Shown: positions 34,027 to 43,373 of the stretch, piece by piece
Numbering within the stretch: position 1 is the first letter of the stretch
How the letters are laid out: the number at the start of each line of letters is the position of its first letter
Assembly: GCA_965215145.1 (NCBI GenBank)
Contig: OZ244038.1
Coordinates: 2,232,001-2,296,000 of the forward strand
From: G965215145 sp965215145
GTDB taxonomy: Bacteria > Bacteroidota > Rhodothermia > Rhodothermales > JANQRZ01
DNA length: 64,000 nt
Reading direction: 5' to 3'
Position numbers and translations under genes: made by a program
Notes under the pieces: model-generated
What the model was told of the DNA's origin: nothing
Seen by the model: only the letters and a program-made list of their open reading frames with translations
Databases searched by the model: none

Positions 34027-34396
34027 CGGACGGGTGGGTTGGAGGAGAGGAGCAGGGGAGGCTGCCGGGGCTCGGGGCATCGCAGGGGGCGGCCTCTCCC
34101 GTGTGCCACGCAAAAGGCCGCCGCCGCACGCCACCCTCGGGCGGATTTCTCACCCCGGCCGCGTGCGGTGCGGACCGGGGCGCGGAGGGGTCCCCCAACG
34201 TAGGGCTCCCGCCGGACAATCGCAACAGGAAAGGCCGCAGAGAACGCAGGTTTTTTGCAGACCCCCCGCTCGCCCGGCCATCGCTGCGCTCAGGGCCGAA
34301 CAAGCTGTCCCCCTTCAGAAGGGGGACAGTTTGGGGAGTGCCTGAGGGCGCAGCCCGATGCGCTCCCCAAACGGGGGGTCCTTCGGGTCCCAAAGC
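34027..34396. other. Non-coding stretch with a nested palindromic element
   Basis: No supported gene. Between about 34258 and 34381 three nested inverted repeats occur: ACCCCCC near the left end against GGGGGGT near the right; CTGTCCCCCTT/AAGGGGGACAG (34305-34329, 11 bp perfect); and TTTGGGGAGTGC against GCGCTCCCCAAA. It resembles a MITE-like element. Confidence 0.5.
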
Positions 34397-34430
34397 CGAG
34401 GCCGGCCCCCGCGATGGGGAGCCGGCCTCG
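34397..34430 (-). terminator. terminator hairpin for the CHRD protein gene
   Basis: CGAGGCCGGC (34397-34406) pairs perfectly with GCCGGCCTCG (34421-34430) just downstream of the minus-strand stop at 34455. There is no strong T-run. Confidence 0.6.
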
Positions 34431-34454
34431 TGAATCGCTAACCGTGCTACTACC

Positions 34455-36374
34455 TCAGCGGACGACGGTGAACCGCACGGACTGCACCGCCTCGCCGTCC
34501 GCCGCCACGCGGGCGACGTAGGTGCCGGCGGCGAGGCCGCGGGTGTCGAGCTCGAGGGTCCGCCCGGCGCCGGGGCCGAACGCCTTCGGCGCGACCTCGG
34601 CCACGCGGCGGCCGAGCACGTCGAACACCTCGACGCCGACCTCAGCCGAGGCGCCGAGCGCGAACCGGACGGTGGCCGCCCCCCGCACCGGGTTCGGCGC
34701 GACGGACTCGACCGTGAAGCCGAGGGCAGTTGGGCCGGGCTCGCCGGCCACGATGGGCTCGCGCGTCACCATCAGCTCCTGGACCACGCCCGTCGTCCGG
34801 GCCGAGCCGTCCTGCGCGTTGGCGCGGTGGTAGAGCGTGACCGTCTCGCCCGGCTCGACGCCGGACTCGGCCAGGAGCGAGTCGAGCACGGTGAGGCTGA
34901 CGGAGATCTCCGTCTCCATGCCCGTGTTGTCGTTCACCAGCGTCTCCGAGAACGTGGGCAGCGTCGAGAGCTGCCAGACGTAGACGACAGGCGTGAACTC
35001 GGGGTCCATCCGCGGCGTCCACGTCACCTCCAGCGAGTCGTCCTCCGTGATGCCGGTGAGGTCGAGCATAGCGTCCTCCTCCGGCGTGATGATGTGGGCC
35101 ATCGGCGCCGGCGGCTGGTTGTTGACGAGGAGCGGGGTGCCGCGGAGCTCGCCCGCCGGGAACGTCTCGGTGTGGACGTTGACGTAGGAGCCGGCCGCGG
35201 TGATCGCACCGCCCACCTCGTCCGAGGTGAACCCGTTGAGGAACGGGAAGGTGAGGAGGTTGAACGTGTTGTCGCCGGGGAGGAGCTGACCGCCGAGGCT
35301 GTCGGGGTCGGCGGTGACCACGAGGGGGATGGCGATGGGGCCGTTCCCGCCGGGCCCAGCGATGTGGAGGTGGGCCGGGGTACCCTCGACGTCGCGGAGC
35401 GTGCCGCTGAGGTCGTCGAACGAGCCGGAGACGACGAGCGTCCCGCCGGTGATGACGAGGCCGACGTCCCCGCTCCCGGGGGTCATCACGGGCTCGACCT
35501 CGTTGTAGCCTTCGAGCTCTGCTTCAAAGCCCCCCGAGAGCCGCCCCCGTTCGAGGGTCACCTCCGAGGTCGGGCCAGCGGTGCGGAGCGCGCCGTCTTG
35601 CGTGTAGGCGCGGTGCGACAGCGTGACCTCGTCGCCGACGGCGAGGCCGGCCTTCCCGAGCAGGTTGTTGACGAGCCCGAACGTGAGCGTGGCCGACGTG
35701 CTAGAGCCGGTGTTGACGGAGACGAGGAGGTCCTCCTCCTCGAAGTCGCCGTCGAGTGCGAGCTCCCAGACGTAGACGACGGAGTCGGCGTCGGGGTCGT
35801 CGGCGCCGGCCCAGAGGGCGGTGAACGGGTTGTTCACGCTGCCCTGGATCACGACGGTGGCGTCGGACGGCTGCGGGGCGCTCGGGGCGCTCGGGGCCTG
35901 GTTGCCCTCGGGGAGGAGCTGCCCGCGGACCTCGCCGCCGGGGTACCACTCGGAGTGGACGTTGACGTAGAGGTTCCCACTCCTGAACGCCGTCTTGATC
36001 GAGTCGGCGTCGATGCCCTTGGGGTAGACGAGCTCGGTGAGGTCGAAGGCGTCGTCGATCGTCCCGCTGAGGCTGTCCTCGGGGAGGACCGGGGAGAGCG
36101 CGATCACGACGGGGCCGTTCTCGCCGGGGCCGCCGACGTGGATGTGCGCCGGCGTGCCGGCGACGTTGAGGGCCTCGGCGCGGAGGTCCATGAAGGAGCC
36201 CGTCACCGTGAGCGAGTCGCCGTCGAGCGTGGCGGTCGCGGAGCCGGTGGCCTCGGTGACGACGGGGTCCACCTCGTTGTAGCCCCGGAGCAGCGCCTCG
36301 CGAGCGTCTTGCGCCTGAAGAGGAGTGGAAAGAGCGAGGAGGAGGGCGAGAGCGCCCAGAGTAGCCTTTTGCAT
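34455..36374 (-). CDS. CHRD-domain secreted protein with T9SS sorting domain
   Basis: This encodes 639 residues from the ATG at 36374 (signal peptide MQKATLGALALLLALSTPLQAQ). Two CHRD domains are visible (about residues 30-155 and 260-395), each with a GTPAHIHVGGPGENG or LHIAGPGGNGP loop and a VNVHxExxPxGExRG strand. Between and after them are Fn3-like repeats (DDPDADSVVYVWELALD; MDPEFTPVVYVWQLS). The C-terminus is a T9SS domain (VESVAPNPVRGAATVRFALG). It is probably a surface structural protein of unknown role. Confidence 0.85.
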   Translation of the reverse strand: MQKATLGALALLLALSTPLQAQDAREALLRGYNEVDPVVTEATGSATATLDGDSLTVTGSFMDLRAEALNVAGTPAHIHVGGPGENGPVVIALSPVLPEDSLSGTIDDAFDLTELVYPKGIDADSIKTAFRSGNLYVNVHSEWYPGGEVRGQLLPEGNQAPSAPSAPQPSDATVVIQGSVNNPFTALWAGADDPDADSVVYVWELALDGDFEEEDLLVSVNTGSSTSATLTFGLVNNLLGKAGLAVGDEVTLSHRAYTQDGALRTAGPTSEVTLERGRLSGGFEAELEGYNEVEPVMTPGSGDVGLVITGGTLVVSGSFDDLSGTLRDVEGTPAHLHIAGPGGNGPIAIPLVVTADPDSLGGQLLPGDNTFNLLTFPFLNGFTSDEVGGAITAAGSYVNVHTETFPAGELRGTPLLVNNQPPAPMAHIITPEEDAMLDLTGITEDDSLEVTWTPRMDPEFTPVVYVWQLSTLPTFSETLVNDNTGMETEISVSLTVLDSLLAESGVEPGETVTLYHRANAQDGSARTTGVVQELMVTREPIVAGEPGPTALGFTVESVAPNPVRGAATVRFALGASAEVGVEVFDVLGRRVAEVAPKAFGPGAGRTLELDTRGLAAGTYVARVAADGEAVQSVRFTVVR

Positions 36375-36576
36375 GGGGAGATGTGATGGTGTTGTAGGAC
36401 CGTTCCCCGACGGGACGCGAGGGCCGCCGGTTCCGGGAGGGCAGAGGGAATAGGACTCCCCCGGTGACCGCACCGGGAATCCCCCGGAGCAGGGATCTAA
36501 CTGCAACCCATTACCGAGAATGGCATGGGCACGCCGGGAGCCTACGTCATGAAATCGGCACCCCAGGGGCCTGACT

Positions 36577-36852
36577 TCAGCCCGCCCCGGTGAAGGTTCG
36601 GCCAACGAGGTAGAGCGCCCCGACGAGCACCGTCAGTGCGCCGATCCGCGCGAAGGGGCCGTAGTCCCGCACGCCCCGGTAGACGAGCATCCCAACGATG
36701 GCGCCGAGGAACGCGGCGAAGAACCCGGTGAGGGCGAACGGCGCGTCCGACGCCGGCGCCACGGTGAACATCAGCACGAGGCCGGGGATCACAGCGAACG
36801 GCACGCTCGCCGGGGTCAGCGAGAAGGGACCGGTGTTGGGGGGATCGCTCAT
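36577..36852 (-). CDS. Small three-TM membrane protein, unknown function
   Basis: This encodes 91 residues with about three hydrophobic segments (FAVIPGLVLMFTVA, LTGFFAAFLGAIVGMLV, IGALTVLVGALYLVG). No family recognised. It lies downstream of gltX on the same strand across a 12-bp inverted repeat, so separate expression is likely. Confidence 0.65.
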   Translation of the reverse strand: MSDPPNTGPFSLTPASVPFAVIPGLVLMFTVAPASDAPFALTGFFAAFLGAIVGMLVYRGVRDYGPFARIGALTVLVGALYLVGRTFTGAG

Positions 36853-36900
36853 GCTGACGCAGCCGATGCCGCTCGCCGTGCGGGAGGATAGAAGATGGAC

Positions 36901-36960
36901 GATGGAGGATAGCTCAGGCGGCCCGGAGGACGTGCCATCCTCCAGCTCCTATCCTCCATC
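36901..36960. repeat. 12-bp inverted repeat between gltX and a small membrane gene
   Basis: GATGGAGGATAG (36901-36912) and CTATCCTCCATC (36949-36960) are exact inverse copies around a 36-bp loop, just after the gltX stop. It could act as a terminator or be a mobile repeat. Confidence 0.6.
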
Positions 36961-36962
36961 CT

Positions 36963-38462
36963 CTAGACCGAGACGCTGAGGACCTCGGCCGCGCGGCGGA
37001 GGCGGCGGACGGTGACCTCGCGGCCGATCACGACGAGCGTCTCGAACATCCCAGCGCCCGCCGTCACGCCCGTCGTGGCGAGGCGGACGGGGTGGATGAT
37101 CCGCCCGAACCCGGCGCCCTCCTCCTCGGCGAGCGCGCGCATGGCCGCCTCCGTGCTCTCCTCCGTGAAGGGCACGCCTGCGGCGCCGTCGGCTTCGAGG
37201 CGGTCGGCATAGAGCGCGACGAGGCGGGGGCTGTCGTCCTTCCACCGCTTCTTGAGGCCCTTCTCGTCGTAGGTCTCCGGGTCGCGGAAGAGGTAGGCCG
37301 CGTCGGCGAGGTCGGCGGCGAAGTCGAGCCGCTCATGCATCAGCGCCGCAGCGGCGCGGACCTCCTGGTCGCTCGCCTTGATGCCCTGCTCCTCCAGGTG
37401 CGGATGTGCGGCCTCGGCCAGCTCCTCGGCGCTCATCCGGCGGAGGTGCTGGCCGTTGAACCACCGGAGCTTGTCGAGGTCGAACTGCGTCCCGCTCTGC
37501 CCGATCCGCTCCAGCGAGAACGCCTCGACCAGCTCCTTCAGCGAGAAGACTTCCTGTTCGGTGCCGGGATTCCAGCCGAGGAAGGCGAGGTAGTTCAGGA
37601 GCGCCTCGGGCTCGTAGCCGGCCGCGCGGTAGTCCCGGACGAACACGGGGATGCCCTGCTTCTCGGCGTTCCGCTTCGAGAGCTTGCCGCCGGTGGGGCT
37701 GAGGATGAGCGGGAGGTGCGCCATCCGCGGCGTCTCCCACCCGAGGTACTCGTACAGCAGGAGGTGCTTCGGCACGCTCGGCAGCCACTCCTCGCCGCGG
37801 ACGACGTGGGTGATCGCCATGTGATGGTCGTCCACGACGTTGGCGAGGTGGTACGTCGGCAGCCCGTCGCTCTTGACGAGGACCTGGTCGTCGAGCCCGT
37901 CGGTGTCGAAGGCGACGGCGCCGCGGACGGCGTCCTCGAACCGGACCGCCTCCCCCTCCGGCACCCGCAGGCGGACGACGTGAGGCTCTCCGGCGTCGAG
38001 ACGGCGCTGCACCTCGCCGGCTTCCAGGGTGAGGCTGTTCTGCATCTCCCCCCGCGTCGCCGCGTCGTATTTCGGGGACGGGTTCTCGGGGGACTCCCGC
38101 CGCTCGCGCATCGCCTCGATCTCCTCCGGCGTGTCGAAGGCGACGTAGGCGTGGCCGTCGGCGAGGAGGCGGTCGGCGGCGGCGCGGTAGAGGTCGCCGC
38201 GCTCGCTCTGGCGGTAGGGCGCGTGCGGGCCGCCCTGCTCCGGCCCCTCGTCCAACTCCAGCCCGGCCCAGCGGAGGCTCTCGGCGATGTCCCCCTCCGC
38301 CCCCTCGACGAACCGCGCCCGGTCGGTGTCCTCAATGCGGAGGACGAAGGCGCCGCCGGTTTTTCTGGCGAGGAGGTAGTTGTAGAGCGCCGTGCGGAGG
38401 CCGCCGACGTGGAGGAGCCCCGTCGGGCTCGGGGCGAAGCGGACGCGGACGGGCTCGGCCAT
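36963..38462 (-). CDS. gltX: Glutamyl-tRNA synthetase
   Basis: This encodes 499 residues from the ATG at 38462, preferred over longer frames because VRVRFAPSPTGLLHVGG is the normal N-terminus. The HIGH-like LLHVGG and the KMSKS-like GKLSKRN motifs are present. An anticodon-binding helical domain forms the C-terminal part. It charges tRNA-Glu with glutamate. A tRNA-Arg gene lies just upstream on the same strand. Confidence 0.96.
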   Translation of the reverse strand: MAEPVRVRFAPSPTGLLHVGGLRTALYNYLLARKTGGAFVLRIEDTDRARFVEGAEGDIAESLRWAGLELDEGPEQGGPHAPYRQSERGDLYRAAADRLLADGHAYVAFDTPEEIEAMRERRESPENPSPKYDAATRGEMQNSLTLEAGEVQRRLDAGEPHVVRLRVPEGEAVRFEDAVRGAVAFDTDGLDDQVLVKSDGLPTYHLANVVDDHHMAITHVVRGEEWLPSVPKHLLLYEYLGWETPRMAHLPLILSPTGGKLSKRNAEKQGIPVFVRDYRAAGYEPEALLNYLAFLGWNPGTEQEVFSLKELVEAFSLERIGQSGTQFDLDKLRWFNGQHLRRMSAEELAEAAHPHLEEQGIKASDQEVRAAAALMHERLDFAADLADAAYLFRDPETYDEKGLKKRWKDDSPRLVALYADRLEADGAAGVPFTEESTEAAMRALAEEEGAGFGRIIHPVRLATTGVTAGAGMFETLVVIGREVTVRRLRRAAEVLSVSV

Positions 38463-38488
38463 GAGGGCGGTAAGCGAGAGGTGGGAGA

Positions 38489-38564
38489 TGGTACCCCCGG
38501 CAGGATTCGAACCTGCGACCTGCCGCTTAGGAGGCGGCTGCTCTATCCCCTGAGCTACGAGGGC
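38489..38564 (-). tRNA. tRNA-Arg (anticodon CCT)
   Basis: On the minus strand it starts GCCCTCGTAGCTCAG at 38564. The anticodon arm GCCGC-CTCCTAA-GCGGC gives CCT. The T arm is GGTTCGAATCC. The acceptor closes with CGGGGGT (including G-T pairs), then discriminator A and an encoded CCA (38491-38489). Confidence 0.95.
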
Positions 38565-38675
38565 GGGGCGCCCCGCGGGGGGCGATCCGAAAGATACCGT
38601 TGCGTGAAGCGGCGGCCCGTGGATCGCCGGTTCGACGGGCCGCCCTACCTTGCGCCGTCGCCCGCCCCGCGCCCG

Positions 38676-40049
38676 ATGGCTACCACCCCCGCCGCCCCCG
38701 TCCGCTACGACCGCCGCGCCGTGTTCGGGTGGGCGATGTACGACTTCGCCAACTCGGCCTTCACGACGCTCGTCGTCACGTTCATCTACGGGACGTACTT
38801 CACGGGCTACATGGCGCTCGCGCCCGACACCACCGGCGCCCGCGTCCCGGACGCCGAGCTCGGGACCGTGCTGTGGTCGCGGGCTGTGACCGTCACGGCC
38901 ATCCTCGTCGCCCTCCTCTCCCCGCTGCTCGGCGCCCTCGCCGACCGGGGCGGTGCCCGCAAGCGGTTCCTCCTTGTCACCACGGCGATCTGCGTGGTCG
39001 GGACGGCGATGCTGTTCTTCGCCGAGCCAGGCGCGGTGATGCAGGCGCTCGTGTGGTTCGTCGTGGCGAACGTGGCCTTCGAGATGGGGGCCGTGTTCTA
39101 CAACGCCTACCTCCCGGACATCGCGCCGCAGGCGGTGATCGGGCGGGTCTCGGGGTACGGGTGGGCGCTCGGCTACGTCGGCGGGCTGCTCTGCCTCGCC
39201 GTCGCGCTGTTCCTGATCGTCCAGCCGGAGGTCCCCCCGTTCGGGCTCGACAAGGCCACCGGCGAGCACGTCCGCGCCACCAACCTCCTCGTGGCCGGGT
39301 GGTTCGCGCTGTTCTCGATCCCCACGTTCCTGCTCCTCAAGGAGGCCCGCGTGGCGGATGCGCCGCCGGTCGGGCGGCTCGTGCGCGAGAGCCTCGGGCA
39401 GCTCCGCGAGACGGCCCGCGAGCTCGGCCGCTACCGCGAGATCGTGCGGCTCCTCGTGGCGCGGCTGTTCTACAACGACGGGCTCGTCACGCTGATCGCC
39501 TTCGGGGGGATCTACGCGCAGGGCACCCTCGGCTTCACGATCGAGGAGGTGCTGATGTTCGGGATCGTGCTGAACGTCATGGCCGGGCTCGGCGCCTTCG
39601 CCTTCGGCTTCCTCGACGACCGCCTCGGGGGGCGGACGGTGATCTTCGTCTCGCTCGCGCTCCTGACCGTGGCCGCCGTACTCGCCGTCTCCACGGCGGA
39701 CAAGACGGTGTTCTGGATCTCCGGCCTCCTCGTCGGCGCCGCCATCGGGCCGAACCAGGCGTCGAGCCGGTCGCTACTCGGGCGGTTCGTGCCGGACGAC
39801 AAGGAGACGGAGTTCTACGGGTTCTTCGCCTTCTCGGGCAAGGCGACGGCCTTCGTCGGCCCCCTCCTGCTCGGCGTCCTGACCGACGCCTTCGGCTCGC
39901 AGCGCGTGGGCATCTCGGTCGTGATCGTGCTGTTCGTGATTGGGGCTGCGATCTTAACGCGGGTGGACGAGGCCGAGGGCATCCGCCTCTCCGGCCGCGC
40001 CGCCGTCGACCCCACCGTCGCCGACGAGCTGCGGGAGTGGGAGGGGTAG
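38676..40049 (+). CDS. MFS transporter, UMF1/Atg22-like
   Basis: This encodes 457 residues with about 12 TM segments. The N-terminal FGWAMYDFANSAFTTLVVTFIYGTYF is the signature of the UMF1 (Atg22-like) branch, and LPDIAPQAVIGRVSGYGWALGYVGG follows. The late motif GPNQASSRSLLGRFVP fits too. The substrate is unknown; yeast Atg22 exports amino acids from the vacuole. The start at 38676 precedes a soluble 15-residue tail and TM1. Confidence 0.9.
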   Translation: MATTPAAPVRYDRRAVFGWAMYDFANSAFTTLVVTFIYGTYFTGYMALAPDTTGARVPDAELGTVLWSRAVTVTAILVALLSPLLGALADRGGARKRFLLVTTAICVVGTAMLFFAEPGAVMQALVWFVVANVAFEMGAVFYNAYLPDIAPQAVIGRVSGYGWALGYVGGLLCLAVALFLIVQPEVPPFGLDKATGEHVRATNLLVAGWFALFSIPTFLLLKEARVADAPPVGRLVRESLGQLRETARELGRYREIVRLLVARLFYNDGLVTLIAFGGIYAQGTLGFTIEEVLMFGIVLNVMAGLGAFAFGFLDDRLGGRTVIFVSLALLTVAAVLAVSTADKTVFWISGLLVGAAIGPNQASSRSLLGRFVPDDKETEFYGFFAFSGKATAFVGPLLLGVLTDAFGSQRVGISVVIVLFVIGAAILTRVDEAEGIRLSGRAAVDPTVADELREWEG

Positions 40050-40134
40050 CAGAGGGCAGAGGTCCGTAGGGGCTGAGCGGAGTGACCAGCACTCCGCTGT
40101 GCTGCGCCCCCGACCTGCCTGGCACCCCAGCCGT

Positions 40135-40164
40135 TGCAGGGCGCAATGCACTGCGCCCCTACGG
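40135..40164. repeat. dispersed palindromic GTAGGGGCGC repeat
   Basis: GGGCGCAATGCACTGCGCCCC followed by TACGG is the inverse form of the 24818 element. A related arm, CGTAGGGGCTGAGCGG...CTGCGCCCC, lies upstream at about 40069-40110, all within the 182-bp gap before the Nif3-like gene. Confidence 0.6.
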
Positions 40165-40231
40165 ATTCCGGGTTCGGCGTCGGCGGTAGCTTCCTCGGTC
40201 TTCCGTCCCCTGCCTCCGTCTCCCGACCCCT

Positions 40232-41350
40232 GTGCCGACCGTCGCCGACATCGCCCGCGCGCTCGAAGCCTGGGCGCCGCCGGGCTCAAAGATGGATTTC
40301 GACGCCGTCGGCCTCCAGGTCGGGGAGCCGGGCGCCGAGATCTCGCGGGTGCTCGTCGCGCTCGACCTCACGCCGGCCGTGGTGGACGAGGCCGCGGCGT
40401 GGGGTGCAGAGTTGATCGTGACGCACCACCCCCTCCTGTTCCGCCCCCTCAAACGGCTCGTCCCCACCGATTTTGTGAGCGCGCTGGCGTACCGGCTCGC
40501 GCAGACCGGGATCGCCTACCACGCCATCCACACCAACCTCGACGCCGCGCCGGGCGGGGTGTCGTTCGCGCTGGCCGAGCGCCTGGGCATAGAGGATCTG
40601 GACTTCCTCGCGCCGCTCGAAGGGAAGCTGGTGAAGCTGGTCACGTTCGTGCCGGAAAAACACGCCGACGCCGTCCGCGCCGCGCTGGCCGAGGCGGGGG
40701 CCGGGCGGATCGGGGACTACGACGCCTGCGCGTTCACCTCGCGGGGCACCGGCCACTTCCGCCCCGGCGCCGGCGCCGACCCGTTCGTCGGGACGCCGGG
40801 CGAGATGGAATCCGTGGAGGAGGTGCGGCTGGAGGTCGAGGTCGCGCGGTGGGACCTGCCGCGGGCGCTGCGGGCGCTGCGGGAGGCGCACCCCTACGAG
40901 GAGGTCGCCTACGACGTCTACCCCGTCGAGCAGGCCGCGACGCGGGTGGGGCTCGGGGCCGTGGGAATGCTGCCCGAGCCGGTGCGGCTGGAAGCCTTCC
41001 TCGGCACCGTCGCCGAGCGGCTCTACGCGGCGGCGCTCCGCTACGTCGGGGACCCCGCGGCGGAGGTCCGGCGGGTGGCCGTCTGCGGCGGCTCCGGCTC
41101 GTCGTTCATCGGCGCCGCCCTCGCCGCCGGGGCCGACTGCTACGTCACGGCCGACGTGACCTACCACACGTTCTTCCAGCCCCTCGCCCCCGACGGCACC
41201 CCGCGGATGGCCCTCGTGGACGCGGGGCACTACGAGACGGAGTGGGTCACGGAGACGCTCCTCGTGGACTGGCTCGAAGAGCGGTTCGAGGGCGTCGCCT
41301 TCCGGCGGACGGAGGGGCGGACGAGCCCGATGCGGACGTTCGTGCCTTAA
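40232..41350 (+). CDS. Nif3-like dinuclear metal-centre protein
   Basis: This encodes 372 residues from GTG 40232. Two Nif3 halves flank an inserted CutA-like (PII-like) domain (about residues 130-235, KLVTFVPEKHADAVRAAL), which gives the long bacterial form. Metal ligands are in VTHHPLLFRPL, IHTNLDA and the C-terminal TYHTFFQ and DAGHYETE. The family forms a toroidal hexamer with two metals per subunit; its reaction is uncertain (a GTP cyclohydrolase I type 2 label is often applied). It is followed by the coiled-coil gene at 96 bp, as in many Bacteroidota. Confidence 0.93.
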   Translation: MPTVADIARALEAWAPPGSKMDFDAVGLQVGEPGAEISRVLVALDLTPAVVDEAAAWGAELIVTHHPLLFRPLKRLVPTDFVSALAYRLAQTGIAYHAIHTNLDAAPGGVSFALAERLGIEDLDFLAPLEGKLVKLVTFVPEKHADAVRAALAEAGAGRIGDYDACAFTSRGTGHFRPGAGADPFVGTPGEMESVEEVRLEVEVARWDLPRALRALREAHPYEEVAYDVYPVEQAATRVGLGAVGMLPEPVRLEAFLGTVAERLYAAALRYVGDPAAEVRRVAVCGGSGSSFIGAALAAGADCYVTADVTYHTFFQPLAPDGTPRMALVDAGHYETEWVTETLLVDWLEERFEGVAFRRTEGRTSPMRTFVP

Positions 41351-41445
41351 CTCCTTTTCCGCAATCGCCGCGCGAACTCAGGTGCGGCGCTGGCCGTTGT
41401 CCCGGCTGGCCCGACCGCAATCACCAGCCCCCGCAGGAGAACCGC

Positions 41446-42207
41446 ATGGCGACCGAGACCACCACCAGCAGCATCACCGACCAGCTCCGCGCGCTGATCC
41501 GCCTCCAGCACATCGACTCCAAGATCGACCAGGTCGAGAAGCTCCGCGGCGACCTCCCCGAGGAGATCCGCGACCTCGAGGACGAGCGGGCCGGCCTCCA
41601 GACCCGCATCGGCAAGGCCGACGACGACGCGCAGCAGGGGGAGGTCCAGCGGCGGAAGCTCCAGATGGACATCACCGAGAGCGAGGGGCTCATCAAGAAG
41701 TACGAGGAGCAGCAGCTCAACGTCCGCAACAACCGCGAGTACGACGCGCTCACCAAGGAGATCGAGGCGCAGCGCCAGCGGATCGCCCAGGCCGAGGCGG
41801 ACATCGAGGCCCTCACCGGGCGCGACGCCTCGAACGAGGACGTCGTCGCCGAGGCCCGCGAGCGGCTCAAGGAGCTCGATTCGGCTCTCGACGAGAAGCG
41901 CGGCGAGCTCGACCAGGTCGTCGAGGAGACGGAGAAGGAGCAGGCGCAGTACCACAAGCTCCGCGACGAGGCCGCCGAGGCCATCGAGCCCCGCTACCTC
42001 AACGCCTACAACCGCCTCCGCGAGCGGCTCCGCGACGGCCGCGCCGTCGTCGCCATCGAGCGCGGGGCGGCGGGCTCCTTCATGGTCCCGCCGCAGCGGC
42101 AGGTCGAGGTCCGCCAGCGCAACCGGATCGTCGTCTGCGAGCACACCGGCCGCGTGATCGTGGACGACGAGCTGTTCCGCGAGACCGTCGAGGGGATGGA
42201 CGTCTGA
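41446..42207 (+). CDS. Coiled-coil protein of the zinc-ribbon (CT398-like) family lacking most zinc cysteines
   Basis: This encodes 253 residues. Residues about 15-190 form a long antiparallel coiled coil. The C-terminal ribbon normally carries two CxxC pairs; here only one cysteine remains (IVVCEHTGRVI). The first knuckle reads ERGAAGSFMVPPQ, with cysteines replaced. The fold may persist without zinc. Relatives are linked to the flagellum/type III machinery in Chlamydia and to unknown roles elsewhere. It follows the Nif3-like gene. Confidence 0.85.
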   Translation: MATETTTSSITDQLRALIRLQHIDSKIDQVEKLRGDLPEEIRDLEDERAGLQTRIGKADDDAQQGEVQRRKLQMDITESEGLIKKYEEQQLNVRNNREYDALTKEIEAQRQRIAQAEADIEALTGRDASNEDVVAEARERLKELDSALDEKRGELDQVVEETEKEQAQYHKLRDEAAEAIEPRYLNAYNRLRERLRDGRAVVAIERGAAGSFMVPPQRQVEVRQRNRIVVCEHTGRVIVDDELFRETVEGMDV

Positions 42208-42282
42208 AGGTGAGGGAGCGCTTTGCCGCGCTCTTAACCCCTGCTGCCCCCGCCCTTCACCCCGCAGCCCTTAACTTCCCCC

Positions 42283-42735
<453 letters not shown>

Positions 42736-42745
42736 TGCGTACACG

Positions 42746-42779
42746 AAGGCCCCGCTTCCGAGAACGGAGGCGGGGCCTT
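42746..42779. terminator. bidirectional terminator between rnpB and secG
   Basis: AAGGCCCCGC...GCGGGGCCTT forms a perfect 10-bp stem between the plus-strand rnpB and the minus-strand secG. TTCTC follows on the plus strand. Confidence 0.8.
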
Positions 42780-42803
42780 CTCTGCTCAGACGGGCCGCTC
42801 GGG

Positions 42804-43181
42804 CTATTCTCCGTCGGGCGCGGGCTCGGCCGGGGCGGGCGCTGCGGGGGCCGGCGCGACGGGGTTGTCCTGGATGGTGCCGGGGCCGGCCGGGAGCGGG
42901 TTCTCCAGCGGGACCTCGGCGCCCTGGATCACGCTCCGCTGCTCCTCGGTCGGGTTGGCGAAGAAGTTGGCGACGATGCAGAGCACGATGAACGCCGTGC
43001 CGAGCGCCCACGTCGCCTTCTCGAGGAAGTCCGGGGCCTGCCGGGCGCCGAGGATCTGCGTGGCCTGCCCGCCGCCGCTGATGCCGGCGAGCCCGCCGCC
43101 GCGCCCGGCCTGGAGGAGCACCACGACCGACATCATAATGCCGATCAGGGTGATGACGAGGACGATGAGGAGGTAGAGCAT
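42804..43181 (-). CDS. secG: SecG protein translocase subunit
   Basis: This encodes 125 residues from the ATG at 43181. Two TM segments (LYLLIVLVITLIGIMMSVVVLLQ and TWALGTAFIVLCIVANFF) flank the conserved GRGGGLAGISGGG loop of SecG. A Pro/Ala-rich tail is added. It is part of the SecYEG inner-membrane channel. Confidence 0.94.
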   Translation of the reverse strand: MLYLLIVLVITLIGIMMSVVVLLQAGRGGGLAGISGGGQATQILGARQAPDFLEKATWALGTAFIVLCIVANFFANPTEEQRSVIQGAEVPLENPLPAGPGTIQDNPVAPAPAAPAPAEPAPDGE

Positions 43182-43319
43182 GGGGCGGACGGGGCGCGGG
43201 GGTTGAGAATCGGGCAAGCTACCGTCCGCACCCGATCCCTCGCAACGCCGTTGCTGCTACGCGCAGGCAAGCGTCGGTGAAGAAGGGAGAGCGAGCAGAA
43301 GGCAGCGAGCAGAGGGCCT

Positions 43320-43346
43320 TCGTAGGGGCGCAGCGTGCTGCGTCCG
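43320..43346. repeat. dispersed palindromic GTAGGGGCGC repeat
   Basis: CGTAGGGGCGCAGCGTGCTGCGTCC lies in the gap between secG and the Nudix gene and matches the family seen at 24818, 40135 and 46566. Confidence 0.6.
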
Positions 43347-43373
43347 TGTCCGGTCTGCCCCCCCTCCCTCCCC

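Noticed and set aside
36375..36576. Cobalamin or other riboswitch upstream of the CHRD gene
   Set aside because: GC-rich hairpins are present, but I could not match any conserved riboswitch core; no RNA family is supported.
40069..40231. Small gene before the Nif3-like gene
   Set aside because: The gap is filled by palindromic repeats; frames across it continue antisense to or out of frame with neighbours.
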